Source: Massilia horti (GTDB taxonomy: Bacteria; Pseudomonadota; Gammaproteobacteria; Burkholderiales; Burkholderiaceae_D). Taken from it: a stretch of 64,000 nt of DNA. This document shows, in pieces, positions 29,025 through 39,453 of this stretch. The notes under the pieces were generated by a model. That model had not been told where the DNA came from. It made no database searches and saw nothing but the letters and a program-made list of their open reading frames with translations. The DNA is taken from NCBI RefSeq assembly GCF_004614195.1, contig NZ_SPUM01000109.1, positions 62,001 to 126,000 on the forward strand, written 5' to 3'. The translations under genes were made by a program, and so were the position numbers. Numbering within the stretch: position 1 is the stretch's first letter; the number at the start of each line of letters is the position of its first letter.

Positions 29025-30041
29025 ATGCCATTGGACCTTTCAGATACCTTGGTAGTGGGCATTTCCGCCACGGCGCTGTTCGACCTGGCGGAAGCGGACG
29101 CGGTATTTCGGGCCAAGCACGCGCAAGATCCACAGCGGGCGCTGGCCGAGTATCGCGACTACATGCTCGCGCGCGAGAAGGAGCCGCTGGCCGACGGCAC
29201 CGGCATGTCGCTGGTGCGCGCCCTGCTCGGCACGAACCGGCACATCGCTTCCAGCACCGCCGCGCCCCTGGTTGAAGTGGTGGTCATGTCGCGCAACAGC
29301 CCCGAGACCGGGGTGCGCGTGCTCAACAACATCCGTTCGCTCGGGCTTCCCATCTCGCGCCACGCGTTCACCGGCGGCGAATCCGTGGTCGACTATCTCG
29401 GTGCGTTCGACGTCGACCTGTTCGTGACCACCAATGTCGAAGACGCGCAGCGCGTGATCGATTCCCAGGCCTGCGCGGCGGCCGTGCTCAAGCCGCCGCC
29501 GTGTCCGAGCGTCGCGCCTCCAAACAACCAGGTCCGGCTCGCCTTCGACGGCGACGCCGTGCTGTTTGACGACAGCAGCGAGCTCGTCTACCGGTCGGAG
29601 GTCCTGAACAATTTGCTCCGCAAGGAGGACGCGCCGCATGACCAGCCGCTGGCGGATGGACCGTACGCCGTCCTGCTGCGCAAGCTGGCGCGCCTGCAGA
29701 ACCGGCTGCCGTTCGGCGTCGAATCCTCGCCGGTGCGCATCGCGATCGTCTCGGCGCGCAGCGCGCCCGGTGAAATGCGCGTCATCAGCACCTTGCGCCA
29801 CTGGGGCGTCCAGGTGAACGATATCTTCTTCCTCGACGGGGTGGACAAAACCAGGGTGGTCAAGGCCTTCCGCCCGCACATCTTCTTCGACGACCAGGAG
29901 CTGCACCTGGACCCGGTCGCCAAACAGGCGTCGGCAGCGCGTGGGCTCGCGCGCGGACCCGCCGGCGACGAACCGCCGCTCCTGGTCGACACCCTGGTCG
30001 ACGACCTGCCGGGCTTGAGCGAGCGGATCGACACAAAATAG
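29025..30041 (+). CDS. Cytosolic 5'-nucleotidase
   Basis: A 338-residue soluble protein resembling the cytosolic 5'-nucleotidase I family (Pfam 5_nucleotid). It has SDTLVVGISATALFDL near the start, VEVVVMSRNSPETGVRVLNN, VRLAFDGDAVLFDDSSE with the Asp pair expected of a HAD-like core, and IFFLDGVDKTRVVKAFRPHI with FFDDQ near the end. It probably dephosphorylates nucleoside monophosphates. The start was set by GGGAG upstream of the ATG at 29025; upstream codons are shadow frame. It is divergent from the NRAMP gene and ends 22 bases before the central repeat element. Confidence 0.85.
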   Translation: MPLDLSDTLVVGISATALFDLAEADAVFRAKHAQDPQRALAEYRDYMLAREKEPLADGTGMSLVRALLGTNRHIASSTAAPLVEVVVMSRNSPETGVRVLNNIRSLGLPISRHAFTGGESVVDYLGAFDVDLFVTTNVEDAQRVIDSQACAAAVLKPPPCPSVAPPNNQVRLAFDGDAVLFDDSSELVYRSEVLNNLLRKEDAPHDQPLADGPYAVLLRKLARLQNRLPFGVESSPVRIAIVSARSAPGEMRVISTLRHWGVQVNDIFFLDGVDKTRVVKAFRPHIFFDDQELHLDPVAKQASAARGLARGPAGDEPPLLVDTLVDDLPGLSERIDTK

Positions 30042-30063
30042 GCCCACGTGCGCGTGCCGAGGC

Positions 30064-30185
30064 GTAGGGTGCGCACCTGTGCGCACGCGGTACGGTTGAG
30101 CAAAGTTTGCGTACGCCACTGACTTGCGGCCCCAGCTCCACTACGCAAAGTTCGCGAACCGCGTGCGCACAGGTGCGCACCCTAC
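30064..30185. repeat. Central dispersed inverted-repeat element at the palindrome axis
   Basis: The element runs from GTAGGGTGCGCACC to GGTGCGCACCCTAC. Its 28-bp terminal arms (30064-30091 and 30158-30185) enclose a 66-bp asymmetric loop. The same design occurs at 25561-25651, 62670-62779 and 62833-62946. The loop shares a TTCGCGAAC block and a GCCGCAAGTC block (opposite strand) with the 62670 copy, so it looks like one ordinary family member and not adapter DNA. It lies just after the 3' ends of both 5'-nucleotidase copies. Confidence 0.85.
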
Positions 30186-30207
30186 GCCTCGGCACGCGCA
30201 CGTGGGC

Positions 30208-31224
30208 CTATTTTGTGTCGATCCGCTCGCTCAAGCCCGGCAGGTCGTCGACCAGGGTGTCGACCAGGAGCGGCGGTTCGTCGCCGGCGGGTCCGCGCGC
30301 GAGCCCACGCGCTGCCGACGCCTGTTTGGCGACCGGGTCCAGGTGCAGCTCCTGGTCGTCGAAGAAGATGTGCGGGCGGAAGGCCTTGACCACCCTGGTT
30401 TTGTCCACCCCGTCGAGGAAGAAGATATCGTTCACCTGGACGCCCCAGTGGCGCAAGGTGCTGATGACGCGCATTTCACCGGGCGCGCTGCGCGCCGAGA
30501 CGATCGCGATGCGCACCGGCGAGGATTCGACGCCGAACGGCAGCCGGTTCTGCAGGCGCGCCAGCTTGCGCAGCAGGACGGCGTACGGTCCATCCGCCAG
30601 CGGCTGGTCATGCGGCGCGTCCTCCTTGCGGAGCAAATTGTTCAGGACCTCCGACCGGTAGACGAGCTCGCTGCTGTCGTCAAACAGCACGGCGTCGCCG
30701 TCGAAGGCGAGCCGGACCTGGTTGTTTGGAGGCGCGACGCTCGGACACGGCGGCGGCTTGAGCACGGCCGCCGCGCAGGCCTGGGAATCGATCACGCGCT
30801 GCGCGTCTTCGACATTGGTGGTCACGAACAGGTCGACGTCGAACGCACCGAGATAGTCGACCACGGATTCGCCGCCGGTGAACGCGTGGCGCGAGATGGG
30901 AAGCCCGAGCGAACGGATGTTGTTGAGCACGCGCACCCCGGTCTCGGGGCTGTTGCGCGACATGACCACCACTTCAACCAGGGGCGCGGCGGTGCTGGAA
31001 GCGATGTGCCGGTTCGTGCCGAGCAGGGCGCGCACCAGCGACATGCCGGTGCCGTCGGCCAGCGGCTCCTTCTCGCGCGCGAGCATGTAGTCGCGATACT
31101 CGGCCAGCGCCCGCTGTGGATCTTGCGCGTGCTTGGCCCGAAATACCGCGTCCGCTTCCGCCAGGTCGAACAGCGCCGTGGCGGAAATGCCCACTACCAA
31201 GGTATCTGAAAGGTCCAATGGCAT
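30208..31224 (-). CDS. Cytosolic 5'-nucleotidase, mirror copy
   Basis: Exact inverted copy of 29025-30041. The two copies converge on the central repeat element with their 3' ends 166 bases apart. In the real genome probably only one copy exists and something else lies beyond the element. Confidence 0.85.
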   Translation of the reverse strand: MPLDLSDTLVVGISATALFDLAEADAVFRAKHAQDPQRALAEYRDYMLAREKEPLADGTGMSLVRALLGTNRHIASSTAAPLVEVVVMSRNSPETGVRVLNNIRSLGLPISRHAFTGGESVVDYLGAFDVDLFVTTNVEDAQRVIDSQACAAAVLKPPPCPSVAPPNNQVRLAFDGDAVLFDDSSELVYRSEVLNNLLRKEDAPHDQPLADGPYAVLLRKLARLQNRLPFGVESSPVRIAIVSARSAPGEMRVISTLRHWGVQVNDIFFLDGVDKTRVVKAFRPHIFFDDQELHLDPVAKQASAARGLARGPAGDEPPLLVDTLVDDLPGLSERIDTK

Positions 31225-31418
31225 GTTTTTCTCCCGTCCGATTCCACTTATCGAGCGTAAGCCGTGATGCCAATGGACAAGTTGATGAGGCGCAACTGAA
31301 TAGGTGGAATTGCGTGCCCGCATGCGTGGAAGCAGCAAGCTGGAATTGGCGCGTGCGCGAAATGTGCGGGACGAACCCGTGTGCTAACCTGCGCTGTGAT
31401 AGCTGCACGGTGGCGCAC

Positions 31419-32693
31419 ATGACGAATAAGTGGACCGAGTACCTGCGGCAGATCGGGCCGGGCTTTATCACCGGCGTCTCGGACGACGATCCGAGCGGCA
31501 TCGCCACGTACACGCAAGCCGGTGCCCAGTTCGGTCCGCTGATGCTGTGGGTGTCCTTGTTTTTCTTTCCGCTGGTGGCGGGGGTGCAGGAGATCAGCGC
31601 CCGCATCGGCCGGGTTTCCGGGCATGGGCTGGCGGGCAATATCCGGCGCCACTACCCGCCCGAATTGCTGTATCTCGTCGTGGTCCTGATCAGCATTTCG
31701 AACATCATCAATATCGGTGCGGACATCGGCGGCATGGCAGCCGCGCTGGAGCTGATCGCCGGACCGGACAAGCTGCACGTGTATCCGCTGGCCATCAGCC
31801 TGTTGTCGATCGCGGCCCTGACCTTCCTGTCTTTCGGCACCTATTCGTCCCTGCTCAAATGGGTCGGCCTGTCGATCTTTGCCTATGTCGGGATCGCCCT
31901 TTTCGTGGAGGTCCCGTGGGGCGAAGTGGCGCGTTTCACCCTGGTGCCGCACATTCGGCTGTCGCACGACTACCTGTCGATGCTTACCGCGGTCATGGGC
32001 ACGACGATCAGCCCCTACCTGTTCGTCTGGCAGTCCTCGCTGGAGGTCGAGGAGCAGCGCGCCGACCCGCACGAGCACCCGGTGCGAACGGCGCCGCGCG
32101 AGGCGCCCGCGCAGTTCCTCAAGATACGGGTCGATACCTATACCGGCATGGCGGTGACGTGCGTGGTGATGTTTTTCATCATCCTCACGTCCGCGCTGAC
32201 CTTGCATCTGCATGGCGTCAACCAGATCCAGTCGGCCCAGCAGGCGGCCCGCGCGCTCGAGCCCATCGCCGGGCGCTTTGCGTTCGAGCTGTTTGCGATC
32301 GGGATCATCGGCACCGGCCTGCTGGCGATTCCCACGCTGGCCGGCTCGATCGGCTACGCGGTGGGGGAGGCATTCAAGTGGCCGACCGGGCTCGATTACA
32401 AGCCCTACCAGGCGGTGCGCTTTTACTCCGTGATTGCGCTGGCAACGCTGATCGGCACCGGGCTGAATTTTTTCGGTGTCGATCCGATCAAGGCGCTGAT
32501 CGCCACGGCGGTAATCAACGGAGTGCTGAGCGTGCCCCTGTTGTGTGCCCTGCTGGCAATCGGGCACAACCGCGCCATCATGGGGCAGTTCACGATCCCG
32601 CTCGGGATGGCCATCATCGGCTGGATCACGGCGGGCCTGATGGGCATGTCCGCGACGCTGACCCTGATCGACCTGGTGGCGCCGTTGTCCTGA
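31419..32693 (+). CDS. NRAMP-family divalent metal transporter, mirror copy
   Basis: Exact inverted copy of 27556-28830, with the same divergent TM1 (DDDPSGIATY) and TM6 (GTTISPYLF) motifs. Start ATG at 31419. Confidence 0.88.
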   Translation: MTNKWTEYLRQIGPGFITGVSDDDPSGIATYTQAGAQFGPLMLWVSLFFFPLVAGVQEISARIGRVSGHGLAGNIRRHYPPELLYLVVVLISISNIINIGADIGGMAAALELIAGPDKLHVYPLAISLLSIAALTFLSFGTYSSLLKWVGLSIFAYVGIALFVEVPWGEVARFTLVPHIRLSHDYLSMLTAVMGTTISPYLFVWQSSLEVEEQRADPHEHPVRTAPREAPAQFLKIRVDTYTGMAVTCVVMFFIILTSALTLHLHGVNQIQSAQQAARALEPIAGRFAFELFAIGIIGTGLLAIPTLAGSIGYAVGEAFKWPTGLDYKPYQAVRFYSVIALATLIGTGLNFFGVDPIKALIATAVINGVLSVPLLCALLAIGHNRAIMGQFTIPLGMAIIGWITAGLMGMSATLTLIDLVAPLS

Positions 32694-32755
32694 TCCCAAA
32701 CACCCTTGTAGCCGTTCCAGTGCATGCCACCGGAATTGCATTAGATTATTTATTG

Positions 32756-32784
32756 TTGCATAACGTTAATATATATCCTACAAT
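32756..32784 (+). promoter_or_regulatory. Chemoreceptor promoter, mirror copy
   Basis: TTGCAT (32756-32761), 17-bp spacer, TACAAT (32779-32784), upstream of the chemoreceptor ATG at 32912. Confidence 0.65.
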
Positions 32785-32911
32785 CCGCGCTTTTTTCTTG
32801 AGTTGTATGGACAATTAGACGCGCCGAGCGGCTGGCCAGATGAGCCACCCGGGCGCGAGGACCGAATCCACGCTGTTTCCGATTGGTCCGCCACCATAAG
32901 GAAATCGCGAG

Positions 32912-34576
32912 ATGTTAAAGAACCTGAATGTCAAAACCCTGATCCTGCTATCGCTGGGCTTTTTGGTTGTCGTGCTTGCCAGCGTTGGCGCGCTGGGCCT
33001 GTTCAGCGTGCACCGCACTGCAGTGGCGCTGCAGACCACGTCGATGGAAGACATGCGGGACGGCACGATGGTCGAACGGATTCGATTCAAAATGGAGGTC
33101 AACCGCAGCCAGATCCTGCAGGCGCTGCAGCACAACCCGGGGATGGAATGGCACAAGCATCACGACCACCCGTTGGATGTGCATTTCGATACGATTGGCG
33201 CGACCACTGCCGAGATCGAAAAACTGTGGGGCGAATACCTTGCGGGAATTACCCGTCCCGACGAGCACAAACTGGCCCAGGACTGGTTCGCAAGCAGCGG
33301 CAGCCTGGGAAGCGAAGCGATCCGCTCTGCCAGCCAGGCGCTCCAGCGCGGTGAATGGGACGCCGCGCAAGATGTCCTGATCAAGTTCATTAACCCTGGT
33401 TACCGCATCTCGGACGGCTCGCTACGTGCGCTGACCGACCTGCTGGGGGCACGCCAGAAAGCGGACGACGCTGCGGTGCACGCAACGATCCGCTCGACCA
33501 GCATGGGCATTGGCGCCGCGATCGTGGTGGCCGCTTTGCTGGCCGTGGGCGCCGCGGTCGTGCTGGTGCGCGGCATCTCGGCCCCACTGGAGCAGGCGAT
33601 CGGCATTGCGCGCCGCGTCGCCAGGGGCGAGCTTGGCCGCCAGATCGCGATCGACTCGAACAACGAGATCGGCCAGCTGCTCAAGGCCCTGGCCGAGATG
33701 GACGGCAGCCTGGCGCGCATCGTCACCGACGTGCGCCGCGGCACCGACACGATCGCCTCGGCCGCCCACCAGATCTCGGCCGGCAACGACGACCTGGCGC
33801 GCCGTACCGAAGCCCAGGCCGGATCGCTGGCGGAGACCACGGCGTCGATGGAGCAGATCACCGAGACCGTGCGCCGCAACGGCGACAACGCGCGCCAGGC
33901 CAACCAGCTGGCGCTGTCCGCAGCAACGGTGGCGGGCAAGGGCGGGCAGGTGGTGTCGCAGGTGGTGGACACGATGGGCTCGATCGACGAATCGGCGCGC
34001 AAGATCGTCGACATCATCGGCGTCATCGACGGCATCGCGTTCCAGACCAATATCCTCGCGCTGAACGCGGCGGTGGAAGCGGCGCGTGCCGGTGAAGAGG
34101 GGCGCGGCTTCGCGGTGGTGGCGAGCGAGGTGCGCAGCCTGGCGCAGCGCTCGGCCAGCGCGGCCAAGGAAATCAAGGCGCTCATCGACGACTCGGTCGA
34201 CAAGGTCAAGCTGGGCACCACGCTGGTGGACCAGGCCGGGTCGACGATGAAGGAGATCGTCGTGAGCGTGAACCGTGTCACCGACATCATGAGCGAGATC
34301 GCCGCCGCCAGCCACGAGCAGAGCGACGGCATTGACCACATCAACAAGGCGGTCGGCCAGATGGATGACGCCACCCAGCAGAACGCGGCGCTGGTCGAAG
34401 AGGCGTCGGCCGCCGCCGTCTCGCTCGAACAGCAGGCCAGCAAGCTGGTCGAGCTGGTGAGCGTGTTCCAGATCGTCGGCGAAGAGCACCATGCGCTGCG
34501 CGTGGTGCCGGGTTCGGCTCTTGAGGCGGGTTCTACCGGCCTGCTTGCGCCAGCCGCGCCGCGCCTGCGGGCTTGA
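32912..34576 (+). CDS. Methyl-accepting chemotaxis protein, mirror copy
   Basis: Exact inverted copy of 25673-27337. AAGGA lies about 10 bases before the ATG. Confidence 0.94.
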   Translation: MLKNLNVKTLILLSLGFLVVVLASVGALGLFSVHRTAVALQTTSMEDMRDGTMVERIRFKMEVNRSQILQALQHNPGMEWHKHHDHPLDVHFDTIGATTAEIEKLWGEYLAGITRPDEHKLAQDWFASSGSLGSEAIRSASQALQRGEWDAAQDVLIKFINPGYRISDGSLRALTDLLGARQKADDAAVHATIRSTSMGIGAAIVVAALLAVGAAVVLVRGISAPLEQAIGIARRVARGELGRQIAIDSNNEIGQLLKALAEMDGSLARIVTDVRRGTDTIASAAHQISAGNDDLARRTEAQAGSLAETTASMEQITETVRRNGDNARQANQLALSAATVAGKGGQVVSQVVDTMGSIDESARKIVDIIGVIDGIAFQTNILALNAAVEAARAGEEGRGFAVVASEVRSLAQRSASAAKEIKALIDDSVDKVKLGTTLVDQAGSTMKEIVVSVNRVTDIMSEIAAASHEQSDGIDHINKAVGQMDDATQQNAALVEEASAAAVSLEQQASKLVELVSVFQIVGEEHHALRVVPGSALEAGSTGLLAPAAPRLRA

Positions 34577-34597
34577 CGCGCCGTAGCCGTTGCACTT

Positions 34598-34688
34598 GTA
34601 GGGTGCGCACCTGTGCGCACGCGGTACGGTTGAGTAACGTTGGCGCTGGTATGCATACGTACAGCGTGCGCACAGGTGCGCACCCTAC
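34598..34688. repeat. GTAGGGTG inverted-repeat element, mirror copy
   Basis: Exact inverted copy of 25561-25651, between the convergent chemoreceptor and efflux genes of the right arm. Confidence 0.85.
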
Positions 34689-34708
34689 GCCTCCGGTAAG
34701 CATCTACG

Positions 34709-36172
34709 CTATCTTTTCATGCTCGATGTCAGCTGCGCGGCGGAGGGCAGTTGCCCCGCATGCCAGCCGCCGCCCAGGGCTTCGATCAGCGTGACGGTGG
34801 CGATCAGCTGGCTTCCGCGCACGGTCAGCGCCGCCTGCTCGTCGGATAGTTCAATGGCCTGCGCCGTGACCACGCTGGTATAGGGAACCGTGCCAGCCTT
34901 GTATTCGTTGATCGTCAGCACCACCGCCTGTTGTGACAGCCGCACGGCTTCCTGCTGCACGGCCGCTTCCTGCGCGAGGATGCGCAGCGCGGCCAACTGG
35001 TCTTCGACCTGCTGGAATGTGGTGAGAACCGTCTGCCGGTAGATCGCGACGTTTTGTTCGTAGATCGCCTGCGCCTGCTCCACTTGTGCACGCCGCAGGC
35101 CGGCGTCGAACAGGATTTGCGCGACCGACGCTCCCAGCGACCACAAGGCGCTGTCCGCATGCAGCAAGGTGCCGACGGTGGCGCTGGCAAAGCCGTAAGA
35201 CGCGGATAGCGTGACACTGGGGTAGTAGGCCGCCAGCGCGACGCCTATCTGGGCGTTGGCCGCGATGATCGAATACTCGGCCGCCGCGATGGATGGATTG
35301 CGCTCCAGGAGCTTTGACGGCAGCCCGGTGGGAATCTCCGGCACCTGCACCGTCAGCGGCAGCGGCAGGGCGGCGATGGAAAATTCTGCGGGCGGCCTGC
35401 CGGTCAATACCGCGATGGCATGCTCCAGTTGTGTGCGCAGTACGTCGAGGTGGATGGCTTGCGCCTGCGTGGTTTTCAACTGCGTTTCTGCGGTCACGAC
35501 ATCGGCCCTGGCGACGGTGCCGGCGGCGTACTGGTTCTGCGTGATCTGCAGGGTCCTGGTGTAGGCGGCGATGGTTTGATCGAGCAGGCGCTTGATTTCG
35601 TCCTGGGTGCGCAGTTGGAAGTAGCTGCTGGCGAGCGTTGCCTGCGCCGAGAGCCGGGCGTTGGCCAGGTCGGCGGCGCTGACCTGGGCATTGGCGACCG
35701 ACGCTTCGACCGTGCGCCGGATTCTTCCCCAGACGTCCAGTTCCCAGTTGGCGCCGACCGTGACGTCGTAACTGTTCCGGACCTGGCTGGGGCTGGCCGG
35801 ATTATGCGCTTCCGAGCCGTTGCGCTGCGCGCCCGCGCCGGCGCTCAAGGTGGGGAACAGGCCCGCGCGCGCCGCTTCGACTGCGGCGCGGGCCTGGCGG
35901 AAGGCGGCTTCGGCGGCCTTGAGGTTCTGGTTGGAGACATCAACCTGCCGCATCAGCTGGTCCAGCACCGGGTCATGGTAGACCGACCACCAGGGTCCAC
36001 GATCGTTTGTATCCTGCGGCTGGATATGCTTCCAGCCCGGCCGCTCCTTGTATGCGGCAGGTACCTCGACCGCAGGCCGCTTGTAGTCGGGGCCAACGGT
36101 GACGCAGGCGGACAGCAAGCCGGCGCACAGCACGGCCATCCCCGCCAGTTTGCCCGTAGACGCGCACTTCAT
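34709..36172 (-). CDS. RND outer-membrane channel lipoprotein, mirror copy
   Basis: Exact inverted copy of 24077-25540; last gene of the mirrored efflux operon, lipobox LLSAC. Confidence 0.94.
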   Translation of the reverse strand: MKCASTGKLAGMAVLCAGLLSACVTVGPDYKRPAVEVPAAYKERPGWKHIQPQDTNDRGPWWSVYHDPVLDQLMRQVDVSNQNLKAAEAAFRQARAAVEAARAGLFPTLSAGAGAQRNGSEAHNPASPSQVRNSYDVTVGANWELDVWGRIRRTVEASVANAQVSAADLANARLSAQATLASSYFQLRTQDEIKRLLDQTIAAYTRTLQITQNQYAAGTVARADVVTAETQLKTTQAQAIHLDVLRTQLEHAIAVLTGRPPAEFSIAALPLPLTVQVPEIPTGLPSKLLERNPSIAAAEYSIIAANAQIGVALAAYYPSVTLSASYGFASATVGTLLHADSALWSLGASVAQILFDAGLRRAQVEQAQAIYEQNVAIYRQTVLTTFQQVEDQLAALRILAQEAAVQQEAVRLSQQAVVLTINEYKAGTVPYTSVVTAQAIELSDEQAALTVRGSQLIATVTLIEALGGGWHAGQLPSAAQLTSSMKR

Positions 36173-39100
36173 CGGGGCGGCCCCCCGGCATGGTTTTGTG
36201 CGCGCTGGTTGCGCGCCTTGGAGAGGCGGTCGAGCAGCAGGTAGAGCGCCGGTGTGGTGTACAGCGTGAGCACCTGGCTCACCAGCAAGCCGCCGAACAC
36301 GGAGATGCCGAGCGGCCGGCGCAATTCGGCGCCGTCGCCGGTGCCCAGCGCAAGCGGCAACGCGCCGAGCATGGCCACCATGGTGGTCATCATGATCGGG
36401 CGAAAGCGCAGCAGGCAGGCCTGGGTGATCGCCTCCAGCGCCGTCTTGTTTTCGGTACGCTCGGCCACGATGGCAAAGTCGATCATCATGATCGCATTCT
36501 TCTTCACGATCCCGATCAAGAGGATGACGCCGATCATGGCGATGACCGTGAAATCGACGCCGCACACCAGCAACGCCAGCAGCGCGCCGACGCCCGCCGA
36601 GGGCAGGGTCGACAGGATCGTGAGCGGATGGACGTAGCTTTCGTACAGGACGCCCAGCACCGCATACACGGCCAGCAGGGCGGTGAGGATCAGGATCGCT
36701 TCATTGTTCAGCGATTGCTGGAACACCTTGGCGGTGCCAGCAAAGCTGCCGTGGATGGACGGCGGGGCGCCGATGCGGCGCAGGGTTCGTTCGATCTCGG
36801 TTGTCGCGTCGCCCAGCGATTTGCCGATCGGCAGGTTGAAGGAAATGGTGGTGGCGGCAAACAGGCCCTGGTGGTTGACCGCCAGCGGCGTGGTGCCGGG
36901 CGCGAATTGCGCGAATGCGCGCAGCGGCACCATGGTTTCAGCCGCGGTGCTCACGGCAGCGCCGGTCGAGGTGGCGCCCTTGGTCGTGTTGGCCAGCGCG
37001 TTGAGCGCGAGATTGCGGGCAGCGTCATTGGCCACCGCGCTTGCGGTCGGCGCGTTGCTGGCAGTCCTGGCGCCATTGGACGGCGCGACGTAAGTCCCGG
37101 CGACGGCATTGGTCGACTGGCTTCCCCTGACCGCCGCGCCCGAGGTGCTGACATAGATCTGGTTCAACGTCTGCGGGTCCTGCCAGAACTCCGGCGCCAC
37201 TTCCATCACCACATGGTATTGATTGAGCGGGTTGTAGATGGTGGAAACGTCACGCTGGCCGAAGGCATCATAGAGCGTGTTGTCTATCGTGCTGGGCAAC
37301 AGGCCAAAGCGGGAAGCGGTCGCGCGGTCGATGGTCAGCCGGGTTTCCAGCCCTTTGTCCTGCTGGTCGGAGCTGACGTCGGTCAGTTGCGGGTTGTGCT
37401 GCAGCGCGGCCAGCAGGCGCGGCGCCCAGGTGCGCAAATCTTCGAGGTTGTCGGACTGCAGCGTGTACTGGAACTGGGCGTTGCTCGGCCGTCCGCCGAC
37501 GCGAATGTCCTGCACGGACTGGAGGTACAAGGTGGCGCCCGGCACCTGCGCCAGTTTGCCGCGCAGCCGGGCGATGATCTGCTCGGCCGAATGTTTGCGC
37601 TCCGAGAGCGGCTTGAGTGCGACAAACATGAAACCGGCATTGGTTTGCCCGCCGCCGATGAAGCCGACCACGCTGACGACTGCAGGATCGCTCTTGACAC
37701 GTTCGACGAAGGCAACCAGTTTTTGCTGCATGAGCTGGAACGAGACGCTCTGGTCGGCCTGGATCATGCCGATCAGGCGGCCGGTGTCTTGCTGCGGAAA
37801 GAAGCTTTTCGGCACCACGATATACAGCAGGATATTCAGGCCTATAACCGCCAGCAAAAGTGCGGCCATGATCCGCGCATGGCGCAGCGCCCAGTGCAGC
37901 GTGCGTGCGTAAAACGCGTGCATCGAGTCGAAACCGCGTTCGAACCAAAGCAGCAGGCGGGTTTTTCGCTGTTCGGACGCAGGGCGCAGCAGGTTGGCGC
38001 ACATGGTGGGCGTGGTGGACAGCGAAATGGCCAGCGACACCAGAATCGCGATCGACAGTGTCACCGCGAATTCGCGGAACAGGCGGCCGATGATGCCGCC
38101 CATGAGCAGGATCGGGAGGAACACGGCGATCAGCGACAGGCTCATCGACAGCACGGTAAAGCCGACCTCGCGCGCGCCCAGCAGCGCGGCTTGCGCGCGC
38201 GGCATGCCGCCTTCGATGTGGCGCGTGATGTTTTCCGTGACCACGATCGCGTCATCGACCACGAAGCCGGTGGCAATCGTAAGCGCCATCAGGGAGAGGT
38301 TATCCAGGCTGTAGCCGAGCAGGTACATGCCGCCGAAGGTGCCGATCAGGGACACGGGAACGGCAACCCCAGGGATCACGGTGGCGCGCACATTGCGCAG
38401 GAAGATAAAGACCACCAGGATGACCAGGCCCATGGAAATGAGCAGCGTGCGCTCGACTTCCTTGAGCGAGGCCCGGATGGTGGGCGTGCGGTCCATCGCC
38501 ACCGAGAGATCGATCGCGCTGGGGATCGATGCCTTCAGTTGCGGCATCAGCGCCATGACGCGGTCGACGGTGGCGATGATATTGGCGCCCGGCGCCCGGT
38601 AGAGGATGAGCAGCACCGATGGCCGTCCGTTGAACATGCCCAGGTTGCGCAGGTCCTCCACCGATTCGTTGACCTGGGCGACATCGGCGAGGCGCACCGG
38701 CCGGTTATTGCGGTAGGCGATCACCAGCGGCAGGTAGTCCTTGGCGGTCCTGGCCTGGTCGTTGGAATAGAGCTGGAAGCGGCGGTCGGCCTCTTCGATC
38801 GCGCCCTTGGGGCTGTTGGCATTGGCCGACGCCAGTGCGGCCCGCACGTCTTCCAGGCCAATGCCGTACTTGAACAGCGCACGGGGATTGAGTTCGGCCC
38901 GCACCGCCGGCAGCGAACTGCCGCCCACGTTTACCTGGCCGATGCCGTCCACCTGCGACAGCTTTTGCTGCAGGACGGTGGAGGCGGCGTCGTACAGCTG
39001 TCCCTGTTTCAGGGTGGGGGACGTCAGCGCCAGGATCAGGATCGGCGCATCGGCCGGGTTCACCTTGCGGTAGGTGGGATTGCTGCGCAGGGTGGTGGGC

Positions 39101-39453
39101 AGGTCGGCGTGCGCCGCGTTGATGGCGGCCTGCACGTCGCGCGCCGCGCCGTCGATGTTACGATTAATGCCGAATTGCAGGATGATGCGGGTCGCGCCGA
39201 CCGAGCTGGAGGAAGTCATCTCGGACACGTCGGCGATCTGGCCCAGACGATGTTCCAGCGGACCGGCCACGCTGGTGGCCATGGTTTCGGGACTGGCGCC
39301 GGCCATCGTGGCCTGCACCATGATGGTCGGGAAGTCCACCTGCGGCAAGGGCGACACCGGCAGCAGGAAGAACGCAATGGCGCCCGCCAGCGCCAGGCCC
39401 AGGGTCAAGAGCGTGGTGGCCACCGGCCGGTGGATGAACAGGGAAGGGTTCAT
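36169..39453 (-). CDS. mdtC: RND pump subunit MdtC-like, mirror copy
   Basis: Exact inverted copy of 20796-24080, including the low-complexity periplasmic insert. Confidence 0.94.
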   Translation of the reverse strand: MNPSLFIHRPVATTLLTLGLALAGAIAFFLLPVSPLPQVDFPTIMVQATMAGASPETMATSVAGPLEHRLGQIADVSEMTSSSSVGATRIILQFGINRNIDGAARDVQAAINAAHADLPTTLRSNPTYRKVNPADAPILILALTSPTLKQGQLYDAASTVLQQKLSQVDGIGQVNVGGSSLPAVRAELNPRALFKYGIGLEDVRAALASANANSPKGAIEEADRRFQLYSNDQARTAKDYLPLVIAYRNNRPVRLADVAQVNESVEDLRNLGMFNGRPSVLLILYRAPGANIIATVDRVMALMPQLKASIPSAIDLSVAMDRTPTIRASLKEVERTLLISMGLVILVVFIFLRNVRATVIPGVAVPVSLIGTFGGMYLLGYSLDNLSLMALTIATGFVVDDAIVVTENITRHIEGGMPRAQAALLGAREVGFTVLSMSLSLIAVFLPILLMGGIIGRLFREFAVTLSIAILVSLAISLSTTPTMCANLLRPASEQRKTRLLLWFERGFDSMHAFYARTLHWALRHARIMAALLLAVIGLNILLYIVVPKSFFPQQDTGRLIGMIQADQSVSFQLMQQKLVAFVERVKSDPAVVSVVGFIGGGQTNAGFMFVALKPLSERKHSAEQIIARLRGKLAQVPGATLYLQSVQDIRVGGRPSNAQFQYTLQSDNLEDLRTWAPRLLAALQHNPQLTDVSSDQQDKGLETRLTIDRATASRFGLLPSTIDNTLYDAFGQRDVSTIYNPLNQYHVVMEVAPEFWQDPQTLNQIYVSTSGAAVRGSQSTNAVAGTYVAPSNGARTASNAPTASAVANDAARNLALNALANTTKGATSTGAAVSTAAETMVPLRAFAQFAPGTTPLAVNHQGLFAATTISFNLPIGKSLGDATTEIERTLRRIGAPPSIHGSFAGTAKVFQQSLNNEAILILTALLAVYAVLGVLYESYVHPLTILSTLPSAGVGALLALLVCGVDFTVIAMIGVILLIGIVKKNAIMMIDFAIVAERTENKTALEAITQACLLRFRPIMMTTMVAMLGALPLALGTGDGAELRRPLGISVFGGLLVSQVLTLYTTPALYLLLDRLSKARNQRAQNHAGGPPR

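Larger units (their letters stand above)
1..30091 (+). repeat. Left arm of giant inverted repeat (30,091 bp)
   Basis: Each base x in this arm is the complement of base 60249-x in the right arm. I checked this at the outer end (1-38 against 60211-60248), at the tRNA and its promoter, and at the inner end, where pairing holds through 30091/30158 and fails at 30092/30157. All encoded proteins are identical between arms. No divergence was seen, not even in intergenic DNA, which argues against an old duplication. The outer limit is the window edge, so the arm may extend further left. Confidence 0.97.

Noticed and set aside
28831..29133. 101-residue N-terminal extension of the NRAMP protein
   Set aside because: It lacks a ribosome site and membrane character and overlaps the divergent 5'-nucleotidase promoter and start. 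The ATG at 28830 fits the family.
30092..30157. Sequencing hairpin adapter left at the palindrome axis
   Set aside because: The 66-bp loop does not resemble a SMRTbell adapter and shares blocks with the natural repeat at 62670-62779.
30064..30185. Telomere or plasmid inverted-dimer junction of a linear replicon
   Set aside because: The element is one of several dispersed copies between ordinary chromosomal genes. No protelomerase or replication gene is present in the window.
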